DNA of 34,822 nt from Trichodesmium erythraeum GBRTRLIN201 (GTDB taxonomy: Bacteria > Cyanobacteriota > Cyanobacteriia > Cyanobacteriales > Microcoleaceae): NCBI GenBank assembly GCA_018457135.1, contig JAGGDU010000067.1, positions 5,520 through 40,341 of the forward strand, given 5' to 3'. How positions within the stretch are numbered: position 1 is the stretch's first letter; every line of letters starts with the position of its first letter. Shown here one piece after another: positions 8,959-17,672 of this stretch. The notes under the pieces are model-generated. The model was not told the origin of the DNA and ran no database searches. It was given only the letters and a program-made list of their open reading frames with translations. The translations under genes were made by a program, and so were the position numbers.

Positions 8959-10064
8959 TTTGTCAGCAAAAGATTATTTCTATGTACAACTGTTTCAGCT
9001 CCCACATAGCCCAAAATATCAGATATATTTTCTGAGCGACAACCTAGAATTTTTTGCAATTCAATACTGCTGTAGTTCACAAGTCCCCTAGCTATTTCCT
9101 GGCCTTTTTCATTGCATAGTTTGACAGCATCCGATGAATTAAATTCTCCTTCTACTTGAATAATACCAGCAGCTAATAGAGATTTACCATACTCAGAAAT
9201 TGCCTTAACTGCACCTTGGTCTAGATATAGTTGGCCTGCTGGAACTAAAACATTGGCAATCCAATGTTTGCGACCATTGACTTGTTCTGGTTGAGGTTCA
9301 AACTGAGTACCTATAGATTCTCCATTGAGGATTTTTTGTATATTAGTGGGTACTTTACCATCAGTAATTACAGTTCGGACTCCAGCAGAAGTAGCAATTT
9401 TAGCAGCCTCAATTTTTGTAACCATTCCCCCAGTTCCTCGTCCACTAACAGACTCTCCAACTTGAACTTTAAGTTCTTTGAGTTGTTCTATTTCCCCTAC
9501 TAAGGTAATGGGTAAAGCATCTGGATTTTTTCTCGGGTCGGCGGAGTATAATCTATCGACATCAGTTAGTATGAATAACCAATCAGCCTCTACTAGACTG
9601 GCAACTAAAGCTGATAGAGTATCATTGTCCCCAAAATTTAGCTCTTCAACAGCAGTGGTATCATTTTCATTCACTATTGGGACTACACCTAGTCGAAAAA
9701 GTTGTTGAAATGTGTTGTAGGCATTGACATAACTACTACGTCGTGACAGGTCACTTTTTGTTAATAAAATCTGGGCAACTGTTTGTTGCAAAGATGAAAA
9801 CAAGTCATTGTAAACTCGCATTATTTGTCCTTGACCTACTGCTGCTATGGCTTGTTTCATAGAAATATTTCGAGGCTTTTTGGTTAGTCCTAATATATCG
9901 CAACCTACACCAACAGCTCCAGAAGATACTAAAACTACTTGATATCCCTGCTGACGTAAATTGATAATAGTTTCAATTAAGCTAGAAATTGTAGATAAGG
10001 CTAAATTTCCGGTTTCTGAATTAGTTAGGCTAGAAGTGCCTATTTTGATCACTATTGTATTCAT
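8955..10064 (-). CDS. proB: Glutamate 5-kinase
   Basis: It phosphorylates L-glutamate to glutamate 5-phosphate, the first step of proline synthesis, in the cytoplasm. The amino-acid-kinase fold opens with VIKIGTSSL and [36 protein letters not shown] and the nucleotide-binding [18 protein letters not shown]-type segment are classic for ProB. The last ~100 residues form a PUA domain ([11 protein letters not shown] ... ARGLVNYSS), giving the usual ~370-residue length. I chose the ATG at 10064 (MNTIVIKIG) over an upstream GTG at 10085 because family members start right before the first strand. It is monocistronic, and its 3' end overlaps the HTH gene by 4 nt. Confidence 0.96.
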   Translation of the reverse strand: MNTIVIKIGTSSLTNSETGNLALSTISSLIETIINLRQQGYQVVLVSSGAVGVGCDILGLTKKPRNISMKQAIAAVGQGQIMRVYNDLFSSLQQTVAQILLTKSDLSRRSSYVNAYNTFQQLFRLGVVPIVNENDTTAVEELNFGDNDTLSALVASLVEADWLFILTDVDRLYSADPRKNPDALPITLVGEIEQLKELKVQVGESVSGRGTGGMVTKIEAAKIATSAGVRTVITDGKVPTNIQKILNGESIGTQFEPQPEQVNGRKHWIANVLVPAGQLYLDQGAVKAISEYGKSLLAAGIIQVEGEFNSSDAVKLCNEKGQEIARGLVNYSSIELQKILGCRSENISDILGYVGAETVVHRNNLLLTN

Positions 10065-10848
10065 AGAAATAATTGAATTTTCCACTACTAATTCTCAAGC
10101 AAAAAATCAGCTTTGAACTAATTACAAAATATTAATTATTACAATCTCTTGTATAGTTAGCATTGTCAATAATTTCTGATTGATTCTCATGCAAACAACT
10201 CCCTCAAGATGATAAAAAATGGGGTTTTTGATTGAGAATATATAGTGCTTTTGGTATAATTTTACTGAGTGGATAAAATACTATTATAAATTCCTAAATC
10301 TTGTTTGTATAGCACTTGCTCCCAGATTTCATGCCCTCATAATTTTTCATTATAATAATGGGGATGAGATAGTTAAAAATCATTGTTAACTCTCTTGAGC
10401 ACTAGATATAATAGGTCAAAATTAATCTAGTTTCTATTTATCAAAGTAAATATATTTATAAAATACTACTAATGGTTGTATTTTTATGGCCATGAAGCAA
10501 GTAATTGAGGACTTTACAGATTTATAACTTGAGAATCCCAAGCTTTTTATTGGAAAAAAAGGGTAAGGTCAAAGATTCTCAACTCAAAAATACTATTACT
10601 AATTTTGACAATTAGAAACTAGTAAATCCATGTTTTTTTAAGATTATGTGGTATAATATCATTCTTTAATGTTTGTTATCGAAAAATTATCATCATCGAC
10701 ACTCCCTAAAAATTGGAAAACCTAAATAGAATTTCATAGCACTAGCTTCAACTAGCAAATTAAGATAAATTTGCAAAGACTAAACAAAACAAATCTTTAG
10801 TCTAATTAGTTAGGTGTGCTGGAGGATAATCTAGGAGTGCTAAATAGA
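10065..10848. other. Intergenic region, divergent promoters of proB and the oxidoreductase
   Basis: No gene seen. It holds a 9-bp inverted repeat, TTGAGAATC (10529-10537) and GATTCTCAA (10574-10582), with a 36-nt spacer of unknown role. Otherwise it is AT-rich sequence between divergent genes. Confidence 0.5.
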
Positions 10849-11919
10849 ATGTCAACACTATATTCAACTGATTTTACCAAAAATAGTCAAGCAAAACTAC
10901 TTCGTGTAGGGGTAATTGGGGTCGGTAATATGGGGCAGCATCATACCCGTGTCCTAAGCTTGCTCAAAGATACTGAATTAGTAGGTGTAGCAGATATCAA
11001 TGTTGAAAGGGGACTAGATACTGCCAGTAAGTATGGAGTTCGTTTTTTTGAGGAGTATCAAGAGCTTTTGCCTCATGTTGATGCTGTCTGTGTCGCTGTG
11101 CCCACTCTTCAACATTATGCTGTAGGAATGACCTGCTTAAAGGCGGGAGTTCATGTACTAATGGAAAAACCCATCGCTGCCAGTATTGGTGAGGCGGAGT
11201 TTTTGGTTAATACTGCTGCTGAAACAAATAGAATTTTACAGGTGGGTCATATAGAAAGGTTTAATCCTGCTTTTCAAGAACTCAGTAAAGTTCTGAAAAC
11301 GGAAGAATTACTGGCCTTGGAAGCTCATCGGATGAGTCCTTATTCTCATAGGGCTAATGATGTGTCTGTAGTGTTGGACTTGATGATTCATGATATTGAT
11401 TTATTACTAGAGTTGGTGGCTGCCCCAGTTGTCAAACTGACTGCTAGTGGTAGTAGTGCTTCTAGTTCGGGAAATTTAGATTACGTTACGGCTACTCTTG
11501 GCTTTGCTAATGGTATTGTGGCTACTTTAACGGCCAGTAAGGTGACACATAAAAAACTTCGTTCCATCGTTGCCCACTGTAAAAATTCTTTGACAGAGGC
11601 AGATTTTCTCAACAATGAAATTCTGATTCACCGTCAAACAACAGGAGATTATGTGACTGACTATGGTCAGGTTCTTTATCGTCAGGATGGTTTAATTGAA
11701 AGGGTTTATACTAGCAATATTGAACCTCTTCATGCAGAATTAGAGCATTTTGTTTATTGTGTAGGTGGAGGAAATAAACCTTCAGTTGGAGGAGAACAAG
11801 CTCTTAAGGCATTAAGATTAGGTAGTTTGATTGAGAAAATAGCTATTGATGATTTGGCTTACCATCCAGTAGATTCAGAATTTAATTTGTTGAATAATTC
11901 TATGCTGAAAGTGGGGTAA
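10849..11919 (+). CDS. Gfo/Idh/MocA family NAD(P)-dependent oxidoreductase
   Basis: From ATG 10849 the protein has 356 residues. The Rossmann motif VGVIGVGNMGQHH lies near residue 20-32, the family lysine is in LMEKPIAAS, and the C-terminal dehydrogenase domain has LDLMIHDIDLLLEL with the expected HD pair. The family oxidises or reduces sugars and related compounds using NAD(P). RILQVGHIERFNP and the MIHDID region resemble members annotated as UDP-sugar or inositol-type dehydrogenases, but the substrate cannot be read from sequence. It is not an obvious biliverdin reductase. An in-frame GTG at 10816 would add 11 non-conserved residues. AGGAG lies 12-16 nt before the ATG. Monocistronic, with a terminator at 12194. 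Confidence 0.88.
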   Translation: MSTLYSTDFTKNSQAKLLRVGVIGVGNMGQHHTRVLSLLKDTELVGVADINVERGLDTASKYGVRFFEEYQELLPHVDAVCVAVPTLQHYAVGMTCLKAGVHVLMEKPIAASIGEAEFLVNTAAETNRILQVGHIERFNPAFQELSKVLKTEELLALEAHRMSPYSHRANDVSVVLDLMIHDIDLLLELVAAPVVKLTASGSSASSSGNLDYVTATLGFANGIVATLTASKVTHKKLRSIVAHCKNSLTEADFLNNEILIHRQTTGDYVTDYGQVLYRQDGLIERVYTSNIEPLHAELEHFVYCVGGGNKPSVGGEQALKALRLGSLIEKIAIDDLAYHPVDSEFNLLNNSMLKVG

Positions 11920-12193
11920 AATATTTTGATAATTCTACTAGGAATTTTTGCTAATAAATATTATACTAAATCTCAAAAGTATTGCTATGTATTTTTGAGG
12001 TTAGGATGGAATATTGTATCCAACAATTATTTGGGTATTAGGGTTTTACCGAATAATATATTCTCGCTAAATTTCTATAATTGTTAAAGGTATTACTGAA
12101 CTTTACTTATTACTTAATAGCTGAAGTTTTGGTCAATTTTCCTATTATTTTTGGGAATTAGTATGATTTTTGGCTGATTTTTTTATATATTAC

Positions 12194-12226
12194 TCCGCCT
12201 ATATTGATAGATTTAGGCGGATTTTT
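12194..12226 (+). terminator. Intrinsic terminator
   Basis: TCCGCCTA (12194-12201) pairs perfectly with TAGGCGGA (12214-12221) and is followed by TTTTT. It lies 275 nt after the oxidoreductase stop, in the right orientation to end its transcript. Confidence 0.8.
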
Positions 12227-12437
12227 ATGCAAGGAAAGTAACCTTGTTAGTTTAAATAGCTCCTAATACCAAGTGTGATAAATATTTGCTACAAATGACT
12301 AGGAAATTTATGAGGAATTAGGAATTAGAATTAATGGTTTCAATACCTAATACCATTTTTTAATTTTCAGGTGAGAAATTATCTGTTTTTGCCAAAGAAA
12401 AATTTCCTGTAAAGTATTTCATTTAATATGAAATGAC

Positions 12438-12835
12438 TATAGCAGTTCTTTCATCTATGAGGTACAGTTTTAGATACCCCTGCTCTCCTTTTTAAGCTAT
12501 CCCTGATCGGGAACTACTGATACCCTTTTCTTTTCTGGTAGTGACATGGGGACATAGCCTTAAGCCCGACTTTAGATAGGAACAGGTGGAAGAGCGATCG
12601 CTATTTTCACATAGGGAAAAAAATATCTTGGGAAAAACCTATGTTTAAATACATTTACTATTGAGAAATATTCAATTTATAGTAAATTTGTAACTTCTTT
12701 CTTTTGTCAAGTTTGACATTAAAAAATATTTTTATAAACCATAGCTAAAAAAGAGAGGCTTAAAAGCAGCCTCTCTTTTTTAGGGAGAAAACAGGGAATC
12801 ATAAACGCACCTCATAACTGGGGGAATTGCTATAT
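12438..12835. repeat. Pair of diverged ~55-bp repeats in inverted orientation
   Basis: The plus strand at 12438-12493 and the minus strand at 12835-12781 share the order ATAGCA-TTC, then TATGAGGT, then GTTTTAGA/GTTTATGA, then CCCTG-CTCTCC, at roughly 70% identity by eye. Together they bracket about 290 bp, like the ends of a small non-autonomous element, or they are two independent copies of a dispersed repeat. Confidence 0.45.
12747..12781. terminator. Bidirectional intrinsic terminator
   Basis: AAAAAAGAGAGGCT (12747-12760) and AGCCTCTCTTTTTT (12768-12781) form a perfect 14-bp stem with a 7-nt loop. The A and T tracts at both ends allow use in either direction. It lies about 150 nt past the MIF-like gene on the minus strand. 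Confidence 0.85.
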
Positions 12836-12928
12836 AAGTATTAAAATTCTTTAATAAATTACTTTTGACTTATGACTTTTTAGTTGCCCGTAGCCTTATA
12901 ATTTCCTCAAAAAAATCAGGAAAAGTTA

Positions 12929-13282
12929 TCAAAAAGTTGAACTATTCCAACCCCAAAGATAACCTTGAGCATCAGAAAATTCTATATAGATTCGATTTTT
13001 AGGAACCCCGAGAGTTTTATTAATTTGTTCACAAAAATCTTGACTCATTTCTTTGGTTTGGTTAGGCTTCATACTACCAATACTTTTAATTTCTATGTAG
13101 CAAGTCGGCTCATCACTATTTCCACCAAAAGTCATGGGAATATCAGATTCAAAGGCTGTCATTACGTAAGATTCTGATTTACTAAAATGCTTGGCCATAC
13201 TAGATGAAAGTTGTTTGAGAAGGTTGTCAATTTTATCTTTTTCTAGTTGGGCAACGGAAGTTTTGACTTTGATTAATGGCAT
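12929..13282 (-). CDS. MIF/phenylpyruvate tautomerase family protein
   Basis: The product is 117 residues from ATG 13282. After removal of Met, the N-terminal proline (MPLIKVKTSV) is the catalytic base of the tautomerase superfamily. The central strand-helix pattern and C-terminal PKNRIYIEFSDAQGYLWGWN-type block are those of MIF (IYIxFxD, GWNxxTF). MIF-like proteins form trimers and catalyse keto-enol tautomerisation of phenylpyruvate-like substrates; the physiological role in cyanobacteria is unknown. Upstream in-frame starts (to 13336) are rejected because they would bury Pro2. It is divergent from the 13409 gene. Confidence 0.93.
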   Translation of the reverse strand: MPLIKVKTSVAQLEKDKIDNLLKQLSSSMAKHFSKSESYVMTAFESDIPMTFGGNSDEPTCYIEIKSIGSMKPNQTKEMSQDFCEQINKTLGVPKNRIYIEFSDAQGYLWGWNSSTF

Positions 13283-13345
13283 AGTTCGATTAATAGTTGA
13301 GGATGAACAAAATAAACTATTTACGTAGGTCTTCAATTATAAAAG

Positions 13346-13372
13346 TTAACTAATCAATTGTCTATAATAGAC
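13346..13372 (+). promoter_or_regulatory. Candidate promoter with palindromic -10
   Basis: TATAAT at 13363-13368 sits inside the inverted repeat GTCTA-TAA-TAGAC (13360-13372), about 40 nt before the 13409 gene. The -35 region is weak. The overlap of a -10 box and a small palindrome suggests possible operator control, but this is inference. Confidence 0.35.
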
Positions 13373-13408
13373 CTAAAGAAAGGAAGGGAAAACACATAGA
13401 AAAAATAT

Positions 13409-14047
13409 ATGAATATCAAACGGGCATTGAAAAGTATAACTAAGGGAGTTTCGACCTTTGCTGGACCTCTGGGGGCTCCTTTTGAAGCATTGCTATATTT
13501 CGTTGAGGATAAACAAACACAAGAGCGTGAGGCTCAACTAGATGCAATGATCTTTGAGGTACAAAGTTTGAACCGTGAAACTCTTGAGGAGATATTTCAA
13601 GCTAGAGAGGAAATTAAGGAATTGAGGGCACAATTTATTTTGGCAATGGAAATTTGTTTTTCTATTTTAGCTGAAAACAGGAAATTGTTGTTTAGTCCAG
13701 ATTTAGAACAAAATCTTCCTTTTTTTATTGAACCATATAAGGAACGGTTGGAAGCAAGTGGGTTGATTACTAATGATGTTTTGGCTGATGCACTTTATCA
13801 TTGTTATGAAAAAGATGCTCGACTTTTTTTAGCACATATTTCTGCTGATTTTCCTGTGGGAGAACTTCGTAGTTATGAGGCTTTACCTGTTATTATTTCT
13901 GATTTTTTAACAAGATTTTCTGGTCAGGGATTAAATCAACAAGCTAAAATATTTAAGACTTTAAGTAAGAAAAATCCAGGTAGTAGACCTTTAAGGGTAA
14001 AAAGCTTGATGCTTCAAGAACAAGTGATTAATCAAATAGGGAAGTGA
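13409..14047 (+). CDS. Coiled-coil protein with C-terminal adaptor-like domain, unknown function
   Basis: I recognise no named family for this 212-residue protein. It starts with a short amphipathic stretch (ALKSITKGVSTFAGPLGAPFEALLYFV), then a charged helical region likely to be coiled coil (about 34-92, rich in E, Q and R). Its C-terminal domain (about 124-190) closely resembles residues ~28-97 of the protein encoded next. Both have RLF-x-H, then VIISDF 23-25 residues later, then GLN and a Lys/Phe-rich helix (AKIFKTL here, YKFFRVL there). Only 10 nt separate the two genes, so they are almost certainly co-transcribed. I infer that the shared domain lets the two products bind each other. Confidence 0.75.
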   Translation: MNIKRALKSITKGVSTFAGPLGAPFEALLYFVEDKQTQEREAQLDAMIFEVQSLNRETLEEIFQAREEIKELRAQFILAMEICFSILAENRKLLFSPDLEQNLPFFIEPYKERLEASGLITNDVLADALYHCYEKDARLFLAHISADFPVGELRSYEALPVIISDFLTRFSGQGLNQQAKIFKTLSKKNPGSRPLRVKSLMLQEQVINQIGK

Positions 14048-14057
14048 GAAAATATTT

Positions 14058-17000
14058 ATGCCTAGTGAGTTTGAAAAGGTTCTAGACGAGATTAGAAAAC
14101 GAAGTAGTAAATATGAAGATATTGGAGATGTTAAGAGGGAAATTATTAATGCGCTTTCACAAAGATATAAAACACAGGAACGTTTGTTTACACATTATGT
14201 TCTAGAAAAAGGGGGATTTGATATTCGTAAATTAACTTTAAGTGACCCTCTGCTAGTAATTATATCTGATTTTTTTAATCAGTGTAATGGTCTAAACAAA
14301 AACGAATTATATAAATTTTTTAGAGTGTTATATGATGAAAATAAAGGTATTAGTTTGCTAAAAGAAATTAGAGATACACTTGTACAATTTAAACATCAAA
14401 GTACTGATACTCCTACATATACACCATCACCATACATATCAGTTATTACTTCAGAAGCAATAGGCTTAGTAGAAGCAAAATATGGACAGTCTCTAGAACA
14501 GGGAAAAAACTTTGCTAAAAAAGTTGATTGTAATAATTTTCAGGATGTACAAGCTTTTTTTAATAATGGGGGACAAGCTGGTAAACAGCTTGCTATTTTG
14601 GAGCCAGGAACCTATTACATTAACCCCGAAATATTCACTATTCGTACAGTTCCTATTATTAGGATTCTTCAAGGAGAAATAGGACTGGTAATAGCCAATG
14701 AGGGGACTTTTAAGTCTGATGAACAAACGTTAGGTAGAGTGGTGGAATGTGATAACTTTCAGGATGCTGAAGCATTTCTGAAAAATGGAGGACAAAAAGG
14801 TAAGCAACTTGCTATTTTGACTGACGGTGACTATAAAATTAACACTGATTTCTTTAGCGTAATTACTACTACTAATGCCTATAAATATAATGAAAATCCA
14901 AATAATTTAAAGGTTTATAAAATCGACAAAGATAAAATTGGTATTTTAACTACGATGGTTGGGAAAATTCTCCCTAAAGGTGAAATTGCTGGACCAATAA
15001 TTGAAGGACACGATAATTATCAAAATGCACAAAAATTCCTAGATTTAGGAGGATATAAAGGATTGCAAGAAGAAGTTCTCCAAGAAGGAGCCTGGAGTCT
15101 AAATCCTTGGTTTGTTGAAGTTGAGCAGGTACCACTAACTAGAATTGAGCAAGAAGAGGTGGGAGTTGTTATATCTTTTGTTGGAAAAGAATATGACAAA
15201 AATTATGATCAACAGCCCATTTTTTATGGTGCAGAAAAGTCTCTATACCAATTAGTTCCAAAAGGGTACAAAGGAGTTCAAAAAGAACCTCTTACTGCTG
15301 GTCAATATGCAATTAATACCAGAGTAAAAACGGTCAAATTAGTGCCAACTACCCAAATTATACTGAATTGGTCAGATCAGAAAAAACATCCCTTAAATTA
15401 TGACTATGAACTGAAACAAATGAAGCTAATTTCTAGAGACCATTTTGAAATTTTTGTTCAGTTTACCCAAATTATTCGTATTGCTGCTGAGAATGCTCCT
15501 AAGATGATTTGTATGGTTGGATATTATACAGGGGAAGACAAAATATATGTTACTGATGATTCTGGGCAAGTTGTTAAGAAATATGCAGTTATTAGAAATT
15601 TAGTTTCTCGTGTATTAACAAAAGTTGTTTATAGTCATTTTCAACAAGCTGCTACTGGTAAAACGGCAATACAGTTTCTAAACACAAGAGGTGACTCTCA
15701 AAAGGAGGCCGAAAATTATATAAAAACACTTCTTGAAATGATTGGTGTTGAAGGATGTGGCACTTTTATGGTTGATACAGTTAATCTACCTCTAGTAGTT
15801 GATTCTTACTTACAAGAGAAACAAAAGCAAGAGGCAAGAGAAGCTCAAGCAAAAGCTGCACCTGAACGGCTTCTTGAACCTGAATTTGTTGAGAATCCTG
15901 AACAACGGCTTCCTGAACCTGAATTTGTTGAGAATCCTGAAAACCGTTGTCCCATTATCCTCCTACTGGATACATCTTACTCAATGTCAGGAGAAGCTAT
16001 TACTGAATTAAATCAAGGAGTGAAAATATTTCAGGCAAGTGTAAAGGAAGATGAACTGGCTTCCTTAAGAGTAGAAATAGCTGTCATTACTTTTAACAGT
16101 GAAATTGAAGTAGTTCAAGATTTTGTTACTGTAGATAAATTTATTCCCAAAACATTAGAAGCATCAGGAGTAACGCACATGGGAAAAGCTATTGAAAAAG
16201 CCCTAGAATTATTAGAAAAGCGAAAACAAGACTACAAAAATAGCGATATTCAATACTATCGACCCTGGATCTTTCTAATTACTGATGGGCAACCTACTGA
16301 TACTTGGCAAGATGCAGCAAAAAAAATAGAAGAAGCTGAAACTAATAGAAAATTACTTTTTTTTGCTGTTGGGGTAAGAGATGCAGATATGGAGACATTA
16401 AGTGAAATTTCTGTATGCCCTCCTAAAAAACTCAACGGCTTAGATTTTCAATCTTTGTTTAAATGGCTAAGTTTTTCACTTCAGCAAGTTTCAGTTAGCA
16501 AGATAGGAGAAAAGAATAGACTTCCTCCAACGAATGCATGGGAAGAAATAACTAGTAAAAATCAAAATACTAAACAGACTCAACAAACTCAACAAAAGAC
16601 AACAATTCCTAATTCTGACCCTAATCCTGAACCAATTATCCCTATCTTAGTTTTAGATAGAGATATTTTTAAAGATCAACGAATTAAGAGTAATTCGGAG
16701 GGAGAAATTTGGATAACTCAAAAATATCGCTACCGAAAGAAATACCTAATAAAAATTTATTATGAAGTTACACCAGCAAGGATAAAAAAGTTAGAAGTAA
16801 TGGTAGCTTATAAACCGAAAAATTTTCATGGTTCTCAACAAGCGTGGGCTTGGCCTGAGTATTTACTAGCAGATAAAACAGGAAAAATTATCGGCTTTGT
16901 CATGGAATTTATTGAAGATAGTAAACTGCTATTTAATATTTATAATCCTCAGCGTCGTAAGCAAATAAATAGTCAACTCCACTGGTCAGTAGACTGGCTT

Positions 17001-17672
17001 TTTCTTCACCATACTGCTAAAAATATTGCTACTATTATTCAGTCTCTTCATAGTCAGGATTATGTTATTGGAGATATGAAGCCACAAAATATTCTAGTTA
17101 ACCGATATGCTTCTGCTTCAATAATTAATACAGACTCATTTCAAGTTCGCCATCCTCAGACAAAAGAAATCTATCATTGTTTAGTTGGTTCCGAAGAATT
17201 TACCCCTCCTGAACTATTAGAAAAAGAATTAGCAAAAATTGTTCAAACTCCTACCCATGATAACTTTAGATTAGCCCTTATTATCTATCATTTATTATTT
17301 GGAGGACATCCCTTTAAAGGAAGGTGGATAGGAACAGAAGAGCCACCCAAAATTGATGAACTCATCCGACTAGGTTTCTGGTGCTATGCTCCCAATAGTA
17401 AAATTCTACCAGGACCGAGAACTATTCCCCTTGAAATAGTTCACCCCAAAATTCAAAAATGCTTCCAAAAATGCTTCAACGATGGACACTATCATCCAGA
17501 AAAACGACCCACTCCTCAGAACTGGGTTGACGCTTTAGAGAGTGCCATTAATGATTTAGTACAGTGTAAAAGAGTTGATACCCATTGGTATAGTAAAACT
17601 TATGGCAAATGCTATTGGTGCGAAAGAGAAGAAAAATTAGAGGTTGACATATTTTCTGATTCCAAAACATAA
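14058..17672 (+). CDS. Multidomain SPFH-like / VWA / protein kinase signalling protein
   Basis: The product is 1204 residues. In order: a helical adaptor-like region (about 1-112) shared with the upstream protein. Three to four SPFH-associated repeats follow (about 157-195, 230-268, 318-356 and a weak one near 395-430), each with NFQDA..F...GG..G.Q...L..G.Y.IN. Then a band-7/SPFH-like segment (about 450-590). A tandemly duplicated EPEFVENPE linker comes at 607-628. A von Willebrand A domain (about 631-815) has a MIDAS of DTSYS (638-642), a Thr near 706 and TDG (742-744). A kinase domain (about 865-1090) has Lys in YLIKIYY, catalytic GDMKPQNIL and the metal-binding block NTDSFQV. A cysteine tail (CYWCE, 1185-1188) follows. 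This kinase type accompanies TerY-like VWA proteins and PP2C phosphatases; no PP2C is nearby. The TAA stop is followed in frame by a GUN4 domain. I infer a membrane-linked signalling protein, target unknown. Confidence 0.85.
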   Translation: MPSEFEKVLDEIRKRSSKYEDIGDVKREIINALSQRYKTQERLFTHYVLEKGGFDIRKLTLSDPLLVIISDFFNQCNGLNKNELYKFFRVLYDENKGISLLKEIRDTLVQFKHQSTDTPTYTPSPYISVITSEAIGLVEAKYGQSLEQGKNFAKKVDCNNFQDVQAFFNNGGQAGKQLAILEPGTYYINPEIFTIRTVPIIRILQGEIGLVIANEGTFKSDEQTLGRVVECDNFQDAEAFLKNGGQKGKQLAILTDGDYKINTDFFSVITTTNAYKYNENPNNLKVYKIDKDKIGILTTMVGKILPKGEIAGPIIEGHDNYQNAQKFLDLGGYKGLQEEVLQEGAWSLNPWFVEVEQVPLTRIEQEEVGVVISFVGKEYDKNYDQQPIFYGAEKSLYQLVPKGYKGVQKEPLTAGQYAINTRVKTVKLVPTTQIILNWSDQKKHPLNYDYELKQMKLISRDHFEIFVQFTQIIRIAAENAPKMICMVGYYTGEDKIYVTDDSGQVVKKYAVIRNLVSRVLTKVVYSHFQQAATGKTAIQFLNTRGDSQKEAENYIKTLLEMIGVEGCGTFMVDTVNLPLVVDSYLQEKQKQEAREAQAKAAPERLLEPEFVENPEQRLPEPEFVENPENRCPIILLLDTSYSMSGEAITELNQGVKIFQASVKEDELASLRVEIAVITFNSEIEVVQDFVTVDKFIPKTLEASGVTHMGKAIEKALELLEKRKQDYKNSDIQYYRPWIFLITDGQPTDTWQDAAKKIEEAETNRKLLFFAVGVRDADMETLSEISVCPPKKLNGLDFQSLFKWLSFSLQQVSVSKIGEKNRLPPTNAWEEITSKNQNTKQTQQTQQKTTIPNSDPNPEPIIPILVLDRDIFKDQRIKSNSEGEIWITQKYRYRKKYLIKIYYEVTPARIKKLEVMVAYKPKNFHGSQQAWAWPEYLLADKTGKIIGFVMEFIEDSKLLFNIYNPQRRKQINSQLHWSVDWLFLHHTAKNIATIIQSLHSQDYVIGDMKPQNILVNRYASASIINTDSFQVRHPQTKEIYHCLVGSEEFTPPELLEKELAKIVQTPTHDNFRLALIIYHLLFGGHPFKGRWIGTEEPPKIDELIRLGFWCYAPNSKILPGPRTIPLEIVHPKIQKCFQKCFNDGHYHPEKRPTPQNWVDALESAINDLVQCKRVDTHWYSKTYGKCYWCEREEKLEVDIFSDSKT
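15864..15938 (+). repeat. 36/39-bp tandem duplication inside the SPFH-VWA gene
   Basis: Two adjacent units encode ERLLEPEFVENP and EQRLPEPEFVENP in the linker before the VWA domain. The second unit has one extra codon (CAA) and one Leu-to-Pro change. High DNA identity suggests a recent slippage event. The reading frame is kept. Confidence 0.9.

Larger units (their letters stand above)
11920..12928. other. 1-kb intergenic region with terminators and an inverted repeat pair
   Basis: Two intrinsic terminators (12194 and 12747) and two diverged ~55-bp repeats in opposite orientation (12438-12493 and 12781-12835) occupy this spacer, with a HIP1 octamer near 12594. No gene seen. Confidence 0.6.

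Noticed and set aside
10064-10085. GTG start of proB seven codons upstream
   Set aside because: The extra residues are not part of the kinase fold, and MNTIVIKIG matches the normal ProB N-terminus.
13283-13336. Upstream start of the MIF-like gene
   Set aside because: The tautomerase needs Pro directly after the initiator Met, which fixes the start at 13282.
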